Source of the DNA: Streptococcaceae bacterium
GTDB taxonomy: Bacteria; Bacillota; Bacilli; Lactobacillales; Streptococcaceae
NCBI GenBank assembly: GCA_031254115.1
Contig: JAIRUZ010000064.1
Coordinates: forward strand, 1-38,332
Direction: 5' to 3'
Length of the DNA stretch: 38,332 nt
Shown here: piece by piece, positions 1 to 10,102 of the stretch
Layout: the number at the start of each line of letters is the position of its first letter
Position numbering within the stretch: position 1 is the stretch's first letter
The notes under the pieces: generated by a model
What the model saw: the letters and a program-made list of their open reading frames with translations, nothing else
Database searches by the model: none
Told to the model about the DNA's origin: nothing
Position numbers and translations under genes: made by a program

Positions 1-121
1 TTATAGAAACAGAAAACAAAAACAAACAGAAAGACAACACGAGGTACCGTCCAATGAAGAAGATTTTAAACAAAAAGTGTCAATTTAACAAATTGGTCGT
101 GTAGTCTCAATAGAAAGTAGA

Positions 122-262
122 ATGAAGAAAAAAATTATTTTAAGTTGCCTTTCCTTTTTATCTTTGACTTTGATTATTGGATTTCCTACGTTAAAAATAG
201 TGGGATATAGTTTATTTCTTCTTTTTCTTATTGGATTATGGTTTCCTATGAAGAAGCAGTGA
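122..262 (+). CDS. putative small hydrophobic (membrane) peptide, 46 aa (MKKKIILSCLSFLSLTLIIGFPTLKIVGYSLFLLFLIGLWFPMKKQ)
   Basis: ATG-to-TGA ORF read from sequence; strongly hydrophobic with basic ends; weak RBS; AT-rich context. Confidence 0.35.
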   Translation: MKKKIILSCLSFLSLTLIIGFPTLKIVGYSLFLLFLIGLWFPMKKQ

Positions 263-314
263 CTTTATTTGATGATAGTTACTAAGAAAATGATGTCAAG
301 GACGAGAGGCGAAA

Positions 315-566
315 ATGAAAGCAAAATACGGGAATCAGATAGTAGAAATATGGAAAATATCGCACGATACATCTGATAGTGAGTGGGTTCGAGCGGCGTT
401 TGATAAAGGGATACTCCGATGGGACAAGATGAACGGTGATGTCCTTAGATTTCCGCAAACATTTGGGGGCATTGCGCCTGTGGGATATTATTTGATTCTG
501 CTCAATAGTCATGATTATATGGCGGTGACTGAGAAAAAATTCGGGAAAGATTTTAGAATACTCTGA
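315..566 (+). CDS. hypothetical protein, 83 aa
   Basis: ORF track; followed closely by an intrinsic terminator; no family recognised. Confidence 0.4.
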   Translation: MKAKYGNQIVEIWKISHDTSDSEWVRAAFDKGILRWDKMNGDVLRFPQTFGGIAPVGYYLILLNSHDYMAVTEKKFGKDFRIL

Positions 567-583
567 TGAAAAAAATCGTATTC

Positions 584-608
584 AAAACAGCCGTTGTGGC
601 TGTTTTTT
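584..608 (+). terminator. intrinsic terminator AAAACAGCC-GTTGT-GGCTGTTTT plus T run
   Basis: 9-bp stem followed by Ts. Confidence 0.75.
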
Positions 609-622
609 GGTAAAATAGGGGT

Positions 623-1315
623 ATGAAAATTTATTTGGTGCGGCATGGCAAGACGATGTTTAACACGATTGGGCGCGCGCAGGGGTGGAGCGATACGCCG
701 CTAACGGATGAGGGCGAGCTTGGAATTACGGAGTTGGGGCTTGGTTTTAAGGCGCGCGGTGTAACTTTTGAGCGCGCGTATTCGAGTGATTCGGGGCGCA
801 CAATTCAGACGATGGGCTTGATTTTGAAGCATTCGGAGAATGAGGAGATTTCGTACACGTTTGATAAGCGGATTCGTGAGTGGTGTTTTGGGAGCTTTGA
901 CGGCGGCTATGATGGCGATTTGTTTGACGGGGTGTTGCCCGTTGTCTTCACGCGAAATGGCAAGGGGACAGATGTCTGGGAACAGCCGTTATCTGAGATT
1001 TGTCAGGCGATTTATGATGTGGATACGGCGGGCTGGGCTGAGACATGGGAAGAGCTGTCGGGGCGCATTTTGGAAGGCTTTCATGCGATTGCTGAGGAAG
1101 CAGAAGCCGCGGGCGCTGAAAATATCGTGATTGTGAGTCACGGCATGACGATTGGCACGTTTATTCATTTGCTGAGGCCGTATGAGCCGCGGCCGCGCGG
1201 GCTTGACAATGGTTGCGTGAGTGAGCTGACATATGAAAAGGGTGTGTTTCATGTAGAAACGTGTGGCGATATGAGTTATCGCGAACTTGGACGAGAAAAA
1301 TTAGCACTCGATTGA
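623..1315 (+). CDS. histidine phosphatase / phosphoglycerate mutase family protein
   Basis: N-terminal LVRHGKT motif, internal SSDSGRTIQT and VSHGMTI. Confidence 0.85.
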   Translation: MKIYLVRHGKTMFNTIGRAQGWSDTPLTDEGELGITELGLGFKARGVTFERAYSSDSGRTIQTMGLILKHSENEEISYTFDKRIREWCFGSFDGGYDGDLFDGVLPVVFTRNGKGTDVWEQPLSEICQAIYDVDTAGWAETWEELSGRILEGFHAIAEEAEAAGAENIVIVSHGMTIGTFIHLLRPYEPRPRGLDNGCVSELTYEKGVFHVETCGDMSYRELGREKLALD

Positions 1316-1327
1316 TTTGAGTGCTAA
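1301..1327. promoter_or_regulatory. CIRCE operator 1 (TTAGCACTC-N9-GAGTGCTAA, perfect)
   Basis: exact match to CIRCE consensus; overlaps the stop codon of the upstream phosphatase gene. Confidence 0.95.
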
Positions 1328-1331
1328 TTTT

Positions 1332-1360
1332 TTGACATTTATTTCTTAATATGGTATTAT
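1332..1360 (+). promoter_or_regulatory. hrcA promoter (TTGACA-N17-TATTAT) between two CIRCE elements
   Basis: near-consensus -35 and -10 with 17-nt spacing. Confidence 0.85.
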
Positions 1361-1372
1361 TTGTTTAGTGAA

Positions 1373-1399
1373 TTAGCACTCGCGAGTGACGAGTGCCAG
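1373..1399. promoter_or_regulatory. CIRCE operator 2 (TTAGCACTC-N9-GAGTGCCAG, imperfect)
   Basis: left arm perfect, right arm 7/9. Confidence 0.8.
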
Positions 1400-1410
1400 A
1401 AAGGAGAAAA

Positions 1411-2421
1411 ATGTCAATCACAGAGCGTCAAAAGCATGTTTTGGATAAGATTATCTCGATTTATGCTAAAGAGAGGCAGCCCGTTGGCTCAAAGAGCCTG
1501 ATGGCGAACATTGACGTGTCGTCTGCGACGATCAGAAATGATATGAAAGTGCTTGAAGATGCAGGTTTTATCGAAAAGCCGCACACGTCAAGCGGGCGCG
1601 TGCCGTCGATTGCGGGTTACAGATATTTCGTTGAAAATGACTTTGAGCTTGAAGAGCTGACGCAAACGGATTTGTTTCAGGTGATGAAGGCGTTTGACGG
1701 CGAGTTTGTTAGGCTGTCAGACCTGATGAAAACGGCGGCTGACACGCTGTCAGCGCTGACAGGATTGACAACGTTTGTCTTGAATGTGCCACAGCGCGAG
1801 CAGGAGCTCAGAAACTTTGAGTTGGTGCTGCTCGACAGTCATTCGGTGCTGGCAGTGTTTACATTGTCAACGGGCGAGGTGCGCACGAATCAATTTATCT
1901 TGCCGCGCAGCCTTTCTGAGAGCGATTTGCAGACGATTAAGCAAATTGTTGCGGAGCGCTTGTTGGATAAGAAAATTTTGGAGATTCATTACAGCTTGCG
2001 CACCGAGATTCCGCAGATTGTCAGTCGCTATTTTACGGCGACTCGCGATGTGCTCCGTGTTTTCGATATTGCGTTTGACGGGATTTTCGAGGAAAAAATG
2101 GCGGTGAGTGGCAAAGAGAAAGTCTTGCCGCAGCTTTCTGAGAGCGAAATTGCGCAAGAGATTCGGCTAATTACGGACAATGACGATTTTAGGACGGTGA
2201 CGTTTGACGACAAGGCGATTTTCAAGAATTTGACGGTCATGAGCCAAAAATTCCTCGTGCCCTATCGCGGCATGGGCACGATTTCCCTGGTTGGGCCGAT
2301 TGACCTTGATTACCCGAAAGTCATGTCGGCGCTTGATCTCGCGGCGCGAATCTTGACGATGAAGCTGACGGATTACTATCGGTATCTGGACGGCAATCAC
2401 TATGAAGTAGAAAGGACATAA
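1411..2421 (+). CDS. hrcA: heat-inducible transcription repressor HrcA
   Basis: [30 protein letters not shown] winged helix; [12 protein letters not shown]; RBS AAAGGAG before ATG 1411 favours this start over 1393. Confidence 0.95.
   Translation: MSITERQKHVLDKIISIYAKERQPVGSKSLMANIDVSSATIRNDMKVLEDAGFIEKPHTSSGRVPSIAGYRYFVENDFELEELTQTDLFQVMKAFDGEFVRLSDLMKTAADTLSALTGLTTFVLNVPQREQELRNFELVLLDSHSVLAVFTLSTGEVRTNQFILPRSLSESDLQTIKQIVAERLLDKKILEIHYSLRTEIPQIVSRYFTATRDVLRVFDIAFDGIFEEKMAVSGKEKVLPQLSESEIAQEIRLITDNDDFRTVTFDDKAIFKNLTVMSQKFLVPYRGMGTISLVGPIDLDYPKVMSALDLAARILTMKLTDYYRYLDGNHYEVERT
1747..1762. repeat. iterated palindrome CTGTCAGCGCTGACAG (exact) in hrcA
   Basis: exact 16-mer; reads LSALT. Confidence 0.9.
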
Positions 2422-2422
2422 G

Positions 2423-2932
2423 ATGTCAAAAGAGAAGAAAAAAGATGAGGCGACTGATTTCGACGAGGCAGTTGAAAAAGTGGTCGAAGAAGCAGCGGCT
2501 GAGGTGGAAAATAAGACGCCTGTTATTGATTGGGAAGACAAATTTTACCGCGCGAATGCGGAGCTGCAAAATATTCAAAAGCGCAATCAGGACGAGCGCG
2601 TGCGTTTGACGCAATATCGGTCACAAGAACTCGCCACGAAAATCCTACCATCGCTTGACAATCTGGAGCGCGCGCTTGCTGTTGACGGCTTGACAGATGA
2701 TGTCAAAAAAGGGCTTGAAATGGTGCAAGAATCGCTTCTGTCAGCGCTGACAGACGAAGGAATCACGCGTATCGCGACTGACGGCGAATTTGACCCGAAC
2801 ATTCACATGGCGGTGCAGACAGTTGAGCCGACAGAGGAAATCGCGGCGAATCATATCGCGCAAGTGCTTCAAAAAGGCTATCAGCTCAAGGAGCGCGTCT
2901 TGCGCCCCGCAATGGTTGTCGTTGCACAATAA
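2423..2932 (+). CDS. grpE: nucleotide exchange factor GrpE
   Basis: [16 protein letters not shown] and C-terminal [15 protein letters not shown]; located between hrcA and dnaK. Confidence 0.95.
   Translation: MSKEKKKDEATDFDEAVEKVVEEAAAEVENKTPVIDWEDKFYRANAELQNIQKRNQDERVRLTQYRSQELATKILPSLDNLERALAVDGLTDDVKKGLEMVQESLLSALTDEGITRIATDGEFDPNIHMAVQTVEPTEEIAANHIAQVLQKGYQLKERVLRPAMVVVAQ
2738..2753. repeat. iterated palindrome (exact) in grpE
   Basis: exact 16-mer; 18-bp dyad; reads LSALTD. Confidence 0.9.
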
Positions 2933-2952
2933 CTAAATCTTGTCCGCAATGA

Positions 2953-4833
<1,881 letters not shown>

Positions 4834-4869
4834 AGTTTCCTTGCCGCTTTATCGTAAATATGTTAAAAT

Positions 4870-4899
4870 AAATCCATCTTATAAAAAGGTGGATTTTTT
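4870..4899 (+). terminator. terminator-like hairpin (11-bp stem AAATCCATCTT/AAGGTGGATTT plus Ts) containing the SD of the next gene
   Basis: stem read directly; T-run runs into ATG 4900. Confidence 0.6.
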
Positions 4900-5421
4900 A
4901 TGTCAACAAATAAAATCATGGCGCTTATCGGCGCGATTACGTACAGTTTCATGCCATTCTTGATGCTGATTATCGCTGCGGGGGCAAGCACGGCGCAGTA
5001 TCAGAGCGAAATGGCAGGGACAAGCACGAGTGCGTCACTTGTGGCGGGCATTTATAGCTTTCTTGCGTTTGTCACATTTCTTATCGCGGCGGCCAATTGG
5101 GTAGCGTTTGCGCTGATTGACGGTAAGCACGGCCAAGCCTGGAAGATTTATCTGCTCGTGAGCGGCATTTTGTCGGCTCTGTCAATCATTGGGTTGATTC
5201 CTGGCGTGTTGTTCATTCTCGCGTTTGCACTGCGCGGCAAACCAAAAGCTGTCAGCGCTGACGAAGCTGACGGTGCGATTAGCTGGCAAGCGCCAATCGC
5301 TGAAAGCATTGAGCCTGACACAAACGAGCCGTCATCAGACGCTCGCGAATGGACAATCACCAAACAAGGCAAAGTCGAGCTGACAGAATCAACAGAATCA
5401 GAAAAAACTTCAGAAATTTGA
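4900..5421 (+). CDS. multi-TM membrane protein with hydrophilic C-tail (DUF4064-like), paralogue of 7289-7786
   Basis: MSTNKIMALIG start and WKIYLLVSGIL...FILAFALR shared with the 7289 ORF. Confidence 0.7.
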   Translation: MSTNKIMALIGAITYSFMPFLMLIIAAGASTAQYQSEMAGTSTSASLVAGIYSFLAFVTFLIAAANWVAFALIDGKHGQAWKIYLLVSGILSALSIIGLIPGVLFILAFALRGKPKAVSADEADGAISWQAPIAESIEPDTNEPSSDAREWTITKQGKVELTESTESEKTSEI

Positions 5422-5430
5422 AGTTTTTTT
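5402..5430. terminator. bidirectional terminator AAAAAACTTCA...TGAAGTTTTTT overlapping the stop codon of 4900-5421
   Basis: 11-bp stem with A/T tracts, between convergent genes. Confidence 0.8.
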
Positions 5431-7217
5431 TAATTTTCAGCACTCACGCCAATGCCCGTGTCAATCTCGATGGCGAGGCGAATGCGATCGGCGTAGCTCG
5501 GGTGATTGGTGTCTGCTTTGATGACGCGCTTGAGCTCGCCCAGATTATCGGTGATGATACCGTCAACCTGCAGCGACATCATGCGCCGCATCGTTAGCGG
5601 GTCATTGACCGTCCAAGCGAAAACGAGCTGATTGCGCCGCGACGTGCTATCGACAAAATCAAAACTCAGCGTGGTTGCTTCGATTGTGTACGCGTCGGCG
5701 ACCGTGTTCGGGGAAATCAGATCGTAAGGCAGGATAAAGCTGACGAAAAGCTCGGGCTTCTTTTCTTTCATCTGTTTGACAATGTTGTAGTCAAGCGAAT
5801 GAATCTTGTCACCATTTTTCAGGAGTCTGGCGGCATATTTTTGAATGAAACGATCTGTCAGGTCTGACGAATCATAGCGTGACGTTTTGATTTCGACCAA
5901 AAGCTTCTGATGCAGCTTTTCGGCAGCTGACAAATAGACATCAAAGCTCACGAGCTTGGCGGATTTGCCATTTTCGTGCGCAGTTAATTCTGTCAGCGCT
6001 TGCAGACTTGTTTTTTGTGGAATTTTAGCGGTGCCTGTGAGCGCAAGTGTATTCGCGTCATGCAGCACGATGAACTGACGGTCGGCAGTTTCCTGAATAT
6101 CCATCTCGACATAATCAGGCTTTTCTTTTGCGGTCAATTCGAGCGCTGGAATCGTGTTTTGCACGCCATTTTCATCGTCAACGCCGCGGTGCGAAATCGT
6201 AACGGGCGGCTTGTCCAAAAAGCCCGACAAAACAACATAATTTGACAAGATAATAAGGCCCATGAAAAGCAGACTGACGCTCACAGTAGCGATTTTGAAA
6301 AGTTTGTTAGTCTTGCTTGGCGCAGCTTTTTTGTCGCTTGGCGCAAAGCCGAGCTCGCGCAATATAAAGCTAAAGAGCAGCACCTGAGCGAGCGTTTGGA
6401 CGAGAAATTCCATCAGATAAATCAGCGTCATGCAACTAATCGCAGCAAAAAGCGCGAAATTTGTTTTGTCAAATTGCGTTTGCAGCGCATAAAGCGTCCA
6501 ATAAAACGCCTGCGAAAGGACAAACACAAAGGCTGCAATAGCGGCCATATAAAATCCCAAATGTGTGAGCTTGCGAAAACCGCGCGTGATTGTGACACTT
6601 TCTCGAATAGCCACGCGGACGCGTTTTTTCTTCAAAATCGTAAGCGGCAAAACAAAGAGAAAACGCGCGCCAATCACGAAAACAAACAGATAAAACGCGC
6701 TCAAAATCAAAATGTGCCAGCCGTGATAGAAAAATTCCATCGTAAAAGCAGGGATTTTTACTTTATCCAAAAGCGGCGTGGAAAATGCGTATTTTCCAAA
6801 AGGCAAAATCAAAAGAAAATAAACGAGAAAAAAGCTGAAACTGCGCCAACTGAGTCGCGCAAGCGCCGTGCGCAACGATTTTATCACCGCGTGACGCGAA
6901 ATCGTGCCTTCTTGAATCAGCCGCACGCCTTGAATTTGCAGCACAAATTGCAAGTAAACCACGAGCATCATCATACCAAGCAGCGCAAAAAGTCCTAAAA
7001 CACCCAAAAAATGGTGGCTGATGAGCTCCTGCAGATTATTGTAGGAAATATAAGGAATGCCAGAGGCCAATTGGATAAGTCTGGCAAACCAAGTGAAAAG
7101 CGGGATAAGTACGAGTTCTAAAAAAAGAGAAGTGCCAAGAAAGAGTGCCAAATAGCGCAAAAAATGCCGCTTAAACTCTGCCAAATAGCGCCTGAAAAAA
7201 TCAATTAAGTGTGCCAT
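5430..7217 (-). CDS. glycerophosphodiester phosphodiesterase with N-terminal membrane domain
   Basis: multi-TM N-half; GDPD core ISHRGVDDENGVQNTIPALELTAKEKPDYVEMDIQETAD. Confidence 0.9.
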   Translation of the reverse strand: MAHLIDFFRRYLAEFKRHFLRYLALFLGTSLFLELVLIPLFTWFARLIQLASGIPYISYNNLQELISHHFLGVLGLFALLGMMMLVVYLQFVLQIQGVRLIQEGTISRHAVIKSLRTALARLSWRSFSFFLVYFLLILPFGKYAFSTPLLDKVKIPAFTMEFFYHGWHILILSAFYLFVFVIGARFLFVLPLTILKKKRVRVAIRESVTITRGFRKLTHLGFYMAAIAAFVFVLSQAFYWTLYALQTQFDKTNFALFAAISCMTLIYLMEFLVQTLAQVLLFSFILRELGFAPSDKKAAPSKTNKLFKIATVSVSLLFMGLIILSNYVVLSGFLDKPPVTISHRGVDDENGVQNTIPALELTAKEKPDYVEMDIQETADRQFIVLHDANTLALTGTAKIPQKTSLQALTELTAHENGKSAKLVSFDVYLSAAEKLHQKLLVEIKTSRYDSSDLTDRFIQKYAARLLKNGDKIHSLDYNIVKQMKEKKPELFVSFILPYDLISPNTVADAYTIEATTLSFDFVDSTSRRNQLVFAWTVNDPLTMRRMMSLQVDGIITDNLGELKRVIKADTNHPSYADRIRLAIEIDTGIGVSAEN

Positions 7218-7288
7218 GCAACGATTATAGCATGAACCCAGAAAAATCTCGCGTAAACTATGTTATAATGAAATTAAAGGAGATAACC

Positions 7289-7786
7289 ATGTCAACAAAC
7301 AAATTAATGGCGCTGATTGGTAATATTTTGAACACAATCAACCTGGCACTTGGAATTATCAGTCTCGCATTTATTAGTTACCTAGCTGCAGCAATTGGAA
7401 GCGCGGATGGAAAAAATCTTTCTGGAGTGACAGATAGCACTTATACTTATACTTATGCGAATGGCGCGCACTACCTTTCGACAGGTGCTTGGCTATTTTT
7501 TACTATTTACTTGATTATGTTGCTGATTACAGCTGCGGCGCTTGTCTTTGGCTGGATTGCGGGCGCAAAAATCGACAAAGAAGGCGTAAATGATAAGCCG
7601 TGGAAGATTTTTCTGCTCGTATTTGGGATTTTAAGTGTGTTCAACATGTTCGCGGGCGTTTTCTACATTCTTGCCTTTGCGCTTCGAACACCTAAAAAAA
7701 CGTCCGTGGCGCATGCGTCTGGCATTGAGCCATCGCACGCGGCCGATTGGACAGAGCTCAAACCAACAGAAAACTCAGAAAATTAA
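7289..7786 (+). CDS. multi-TM membrane protein (DUF4064-like), paralogue of 4900-5421
   Basis: RBS AAAGGAG before ATG 7289; MSTNKLMALIG; WKIFLLVFGIL...YILAFALR. Confidence 0.7.
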   Translation: MSTNKLMALIGNILNTINLALGIISLAFISYLAAAIGSADGKNLSGVTDSTYTYTYANGAHYLSTGAWLFFTIYLIMLLITAAALVFGWIAGAKIDKEGVNDKPWKIFLLVFGILSVFNMFAGVFYILAFALRTPKKTSVAHASGIEPSHAADWTELKPTENSEN

Positions 7787-7800
7787 TTTCTGAGTTTTTT
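7771..7800. terminator. bidirectional terminator AAACTCAGAAA...TTTCTGAGTTT
   Basis: 11-bp stem between convergent, overlapping gene ends. Confidence 0.8.
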
Positions 7801-8964
7801 TAATAATTTGCGGGCGTTATCCAGCGTGATGGAGCTTTTTTTGAGCTGTTTTGCGACGGCGTCAATTTCGCTACCGACAGCGCCTGCATTCATGGCAAAT
7901 GTGCGCGCTTGGAGCGCCATGTGCCCTTTTTGAATACCAGTTGTGGTTAGCGCTTTGAGCGCTGCGAGATTATTTGCCAGTCCAATCGCTGCAATCACGG
8001 ACGCGACCGTTTTTGCGTCGCGCGTTTTGAGAAGCGAGAAGGCTGCCTTGGCGCGCGGGAGCGTTGACGTTGCACCACCTTGTGTACCGATTGGCAAATG
8101 AATCTCGATTTGTCCGATAAGTTCGTTTGTTTCAGGCGCATAAGTCCATGTTGCGAGCGGCCGCGTCAGATTGTTGGCAAGATAAATGGCACGCGTATCA
8201 TTGCCAAGCGCGAGAACCGCCGCGTCTACGCCATTTAAGATGCCTTTGTTGTGCGTTGCGGTACGCATACTGTCAATCTTCGCGTAGTCAGACGCCCACG
8301 CAATTTTTTGCATCAACTCAGGCGTATCAAGCGTCACCCGCGTCTCGACAACCGTCACGCAGCGGCTGACTTCATTTGATAAAATAGAAAATAAAATCGT
8401 TTCCTCTGGGAAAAGCTCGCGCAGGTAAGTGGCAATTGCCTCGAGCATGGTGTTAATCATATTGGCGCCCATGGCGTCTTTCGTGTCAAAGGTCGCCGTG
8501 AGAGAAAGCCAGTTTTCGTAGATTTCGAGCTTGAAGTCGGTCATACCGCCGCCGCGCGCATAAATGCTCGGGTAAGCGCGTTTTGCGATTTTGAAAATCT
8601 CGGTGCGCCGCGCGTTTAGCTGCTCTACAAGCGCTGACGGAGCAGAAACTTGCGTCCAAACAATTTGGCCTGACATGAAACGCTCGTTTTTGAGCGTCGT
8701 AAAAGCGCCTGCAAGTTTTGCGCCACTATTTGCGGCGGCAATCACAGACGGCTCCTCGGTCGCCATGGGCACGGTGAAAGCTTGCCCGTCGACGGTTATA
8801 AAGCAGACGCCTGTGGGGATTTCGGTCGTCGTGATGAAATTTTCGATGAGATGGTCGGCAATGTCGGCTGACAACGGTTCTGTCAGCGCTGACAGAAGCT
8901 CGGGCTCGTCTGTCAGCTGACGGCGCCTTGCGTCAGGCGTGAGTTGATAAAATTTCTCAGGCAT
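7783..8964 (-). CDS. mvaA: hydroxymethylglutaryl-CoA reductase
   Basis: VPMATEEPSVIAAANSGAKLAG, GTQGGATSTLPRAK, LANNLAALKAL; start at MPEKFYQL. Confidence 0.93.
   Translation of the reverse strand: MPEKFYQLTPDARRRQLTDEPELLSALTEPLSADIADHLIENFITTTEIPTGVCFITVDGQAFTVPMATEEPSVIAAANSGAKLAGAFTTLKNERFMSGQIVWTQVSAPSALVEQLNARRTEIFKIAKRAYPSIYARGGGMTDFKLEIYENWLSLTATFDTKDAMGANMINTMLEAIATYLRELFPEETILFSILSNEVSRCVTVVETRVTLDTPELMQKIAWASDYAKIDSMRTATHNKGILNGVDAAVLALGNDTRAIYLANNLTRPLATWTYAPETNELIGQIEIHLPIGTQGGATSTLPRAKAAFSLLKTRDAKTVASVIAAIGLANNLAALKALTTTGIQKGHMALQARTFAMNAGAVGSEIDAVAKQLKKSSITLDNARKLLKKLRN
8878..8897. repeat. iterated palindrome (exact, 20-bp dyad) in mvaA
   Basis: TTCTGTCAGCGCTGACAGAA; reads LSALTE on minus strand. 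Confidence 0.9.
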
Positions 8965-10030
8965 TGGGATTCTCCAAAAGCGCCGCAAGTCCAAGCCCGC
9001 CGCCAATGCAAAGACTTGCGATGCCAAGGCGCTCGTGCGAGGTGTAAAGTTGATGCGCGAGTGTGCCGATAAGGCGCGCGCCCGTTGCGCCAAGCGGATG
9101 CCCAAGCGCAAGCGCGCCGCCCTGTCTGTTGACTTTTTGCGCGTTGAGGCCGAGTTCTTGGTTGATAATCAGCGAGCTTGCAGCAAAGGCTTCATTAATC
9201 TCAAAACGATCAATTTCTGCGAGCGTAACGCCCGTTTTTTTGCTCAATTTTTGAATCGCTTTAATCGGCGAAATGCCCATGCGCGCAGGCTCTACGCCCA
9301 CTTCGACGACGTCACGCAAAACCGCAAGAGAACGAAGGCCATGTTTCTGTGCGTACGCGCGCGTGCTAAGCAACATCGCCGATGCGCCATCATTGACAGG
9401 CGACGCGGTGCCCGCGGTAATCGTTCCGTTTTCCGCAAAAACAGGCGCAAGACTTGCCATTTTTTCGGGTGTGCTCGTACGAATGGTTTCAAGCGGGCTG
9501 TTTTGGGTTAATTCTGCGGCAAAATCTGTGTGCGCGGCGCGTCTGTGGCTCTCAATAGCAAAAAGTTCTTGCGCTTCGCGCGTGATGCCGTACTCAGCCG
9601 CCAAGCGTTCAACCGTCACGCCCATGAGGACATTTTCAAACGCGTCGGTTAGCCCGTCAATGTGCATGGTTTCAGCGTTTGTCATAGACTCTGTGCCGCC
9701 AGCAAGAATGACTTCAGCGTCGTTCGCAAGCAGCGCTTGGCGCGCGAGTTGAATTGCTTTAAGTGAGCTGCCGCAAACCTCGTTGACCGTGAATGCGGGA
9801 ATATCAGGTGCGAGCCCCGCGTGAATCGAGATCTGCCGCGCAATATTTTGCCCGAGCCCAGCTGACAAAACATTGCCAAAAATGACAGAATCAGGGCGCG
9901 TCCCAGGATTTCTCGTGAGGAGTGTTTTGACAGTGTCAACGCCCAAATCAACAGCTGACAAAGCGGCCAAACTGCCTTTATATTTGCCAAATGGCGTACG
10001 AATAGTATCCAAAATCACAATTTCATTCAT
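8957..10030 (-). CDS. acetyl-CoA C-acetyltransferase (thiolase)
   Basis: EVCGSSLKAIQLA active-site Cys, GGTESMTNAE, GHPLGATGARLI; start at MNEIVILDTIRTPFGKYKG. Confidence 0.93.
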   Translation of the reverse strand: MNEIVILDTIRTPFGKYKGSLAALSAVDLGVDTVKTLLTRNPGTRPDSVIFGNVLSAGLGQNIARQISIHAGLAPDIPAFTVNEVCGSSLKAIQLARQALLANDAEVILAGGTESMTNAETMHIDGLTDAFENVLMGVTVERLAAEYGITREAQELFAIESHRRAAHTDFAAELTQNSPLETIRTSTPEKMASLAPVFAENGTITAGTASPVNDGASAMLLSTRAYAQKHGLRSLAVLRDVVEVGVEPARMGISPIKAIQKLSKKTGVTLAEIDRFEINEAFAASSLIINQELGLNAQKVNRQGGALALGHPLGATGARLIGTLAHQLYTSHERLGIASLCIGGGLGLAALLENPNA

Positions 10031-10102
10031 AAAAAAATTATAGCATATCAAAAGCGGCTTATGTTATAATAGAACCATCTTTTTAGGTTAGAAAGAGGCA
10101 TT

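Noticed and set aside
840-1130. Alternative-frame ORFs inside genes (e.g. 840-1130, 1784-2107, 3359-3691, 17287-17688)
   Set aside because: They lie inside strongly identified CDSs in other frames; composition is that of shadow translation (Arg/Cys/Trp-rich) with no RBS.
6396-6998. 200-aa + strand ORF antisense to the GDPD gene
   Set aside because: Highly basic antisense translation of a TM-rich coding region; no promoter or RBS, no recognisable family.
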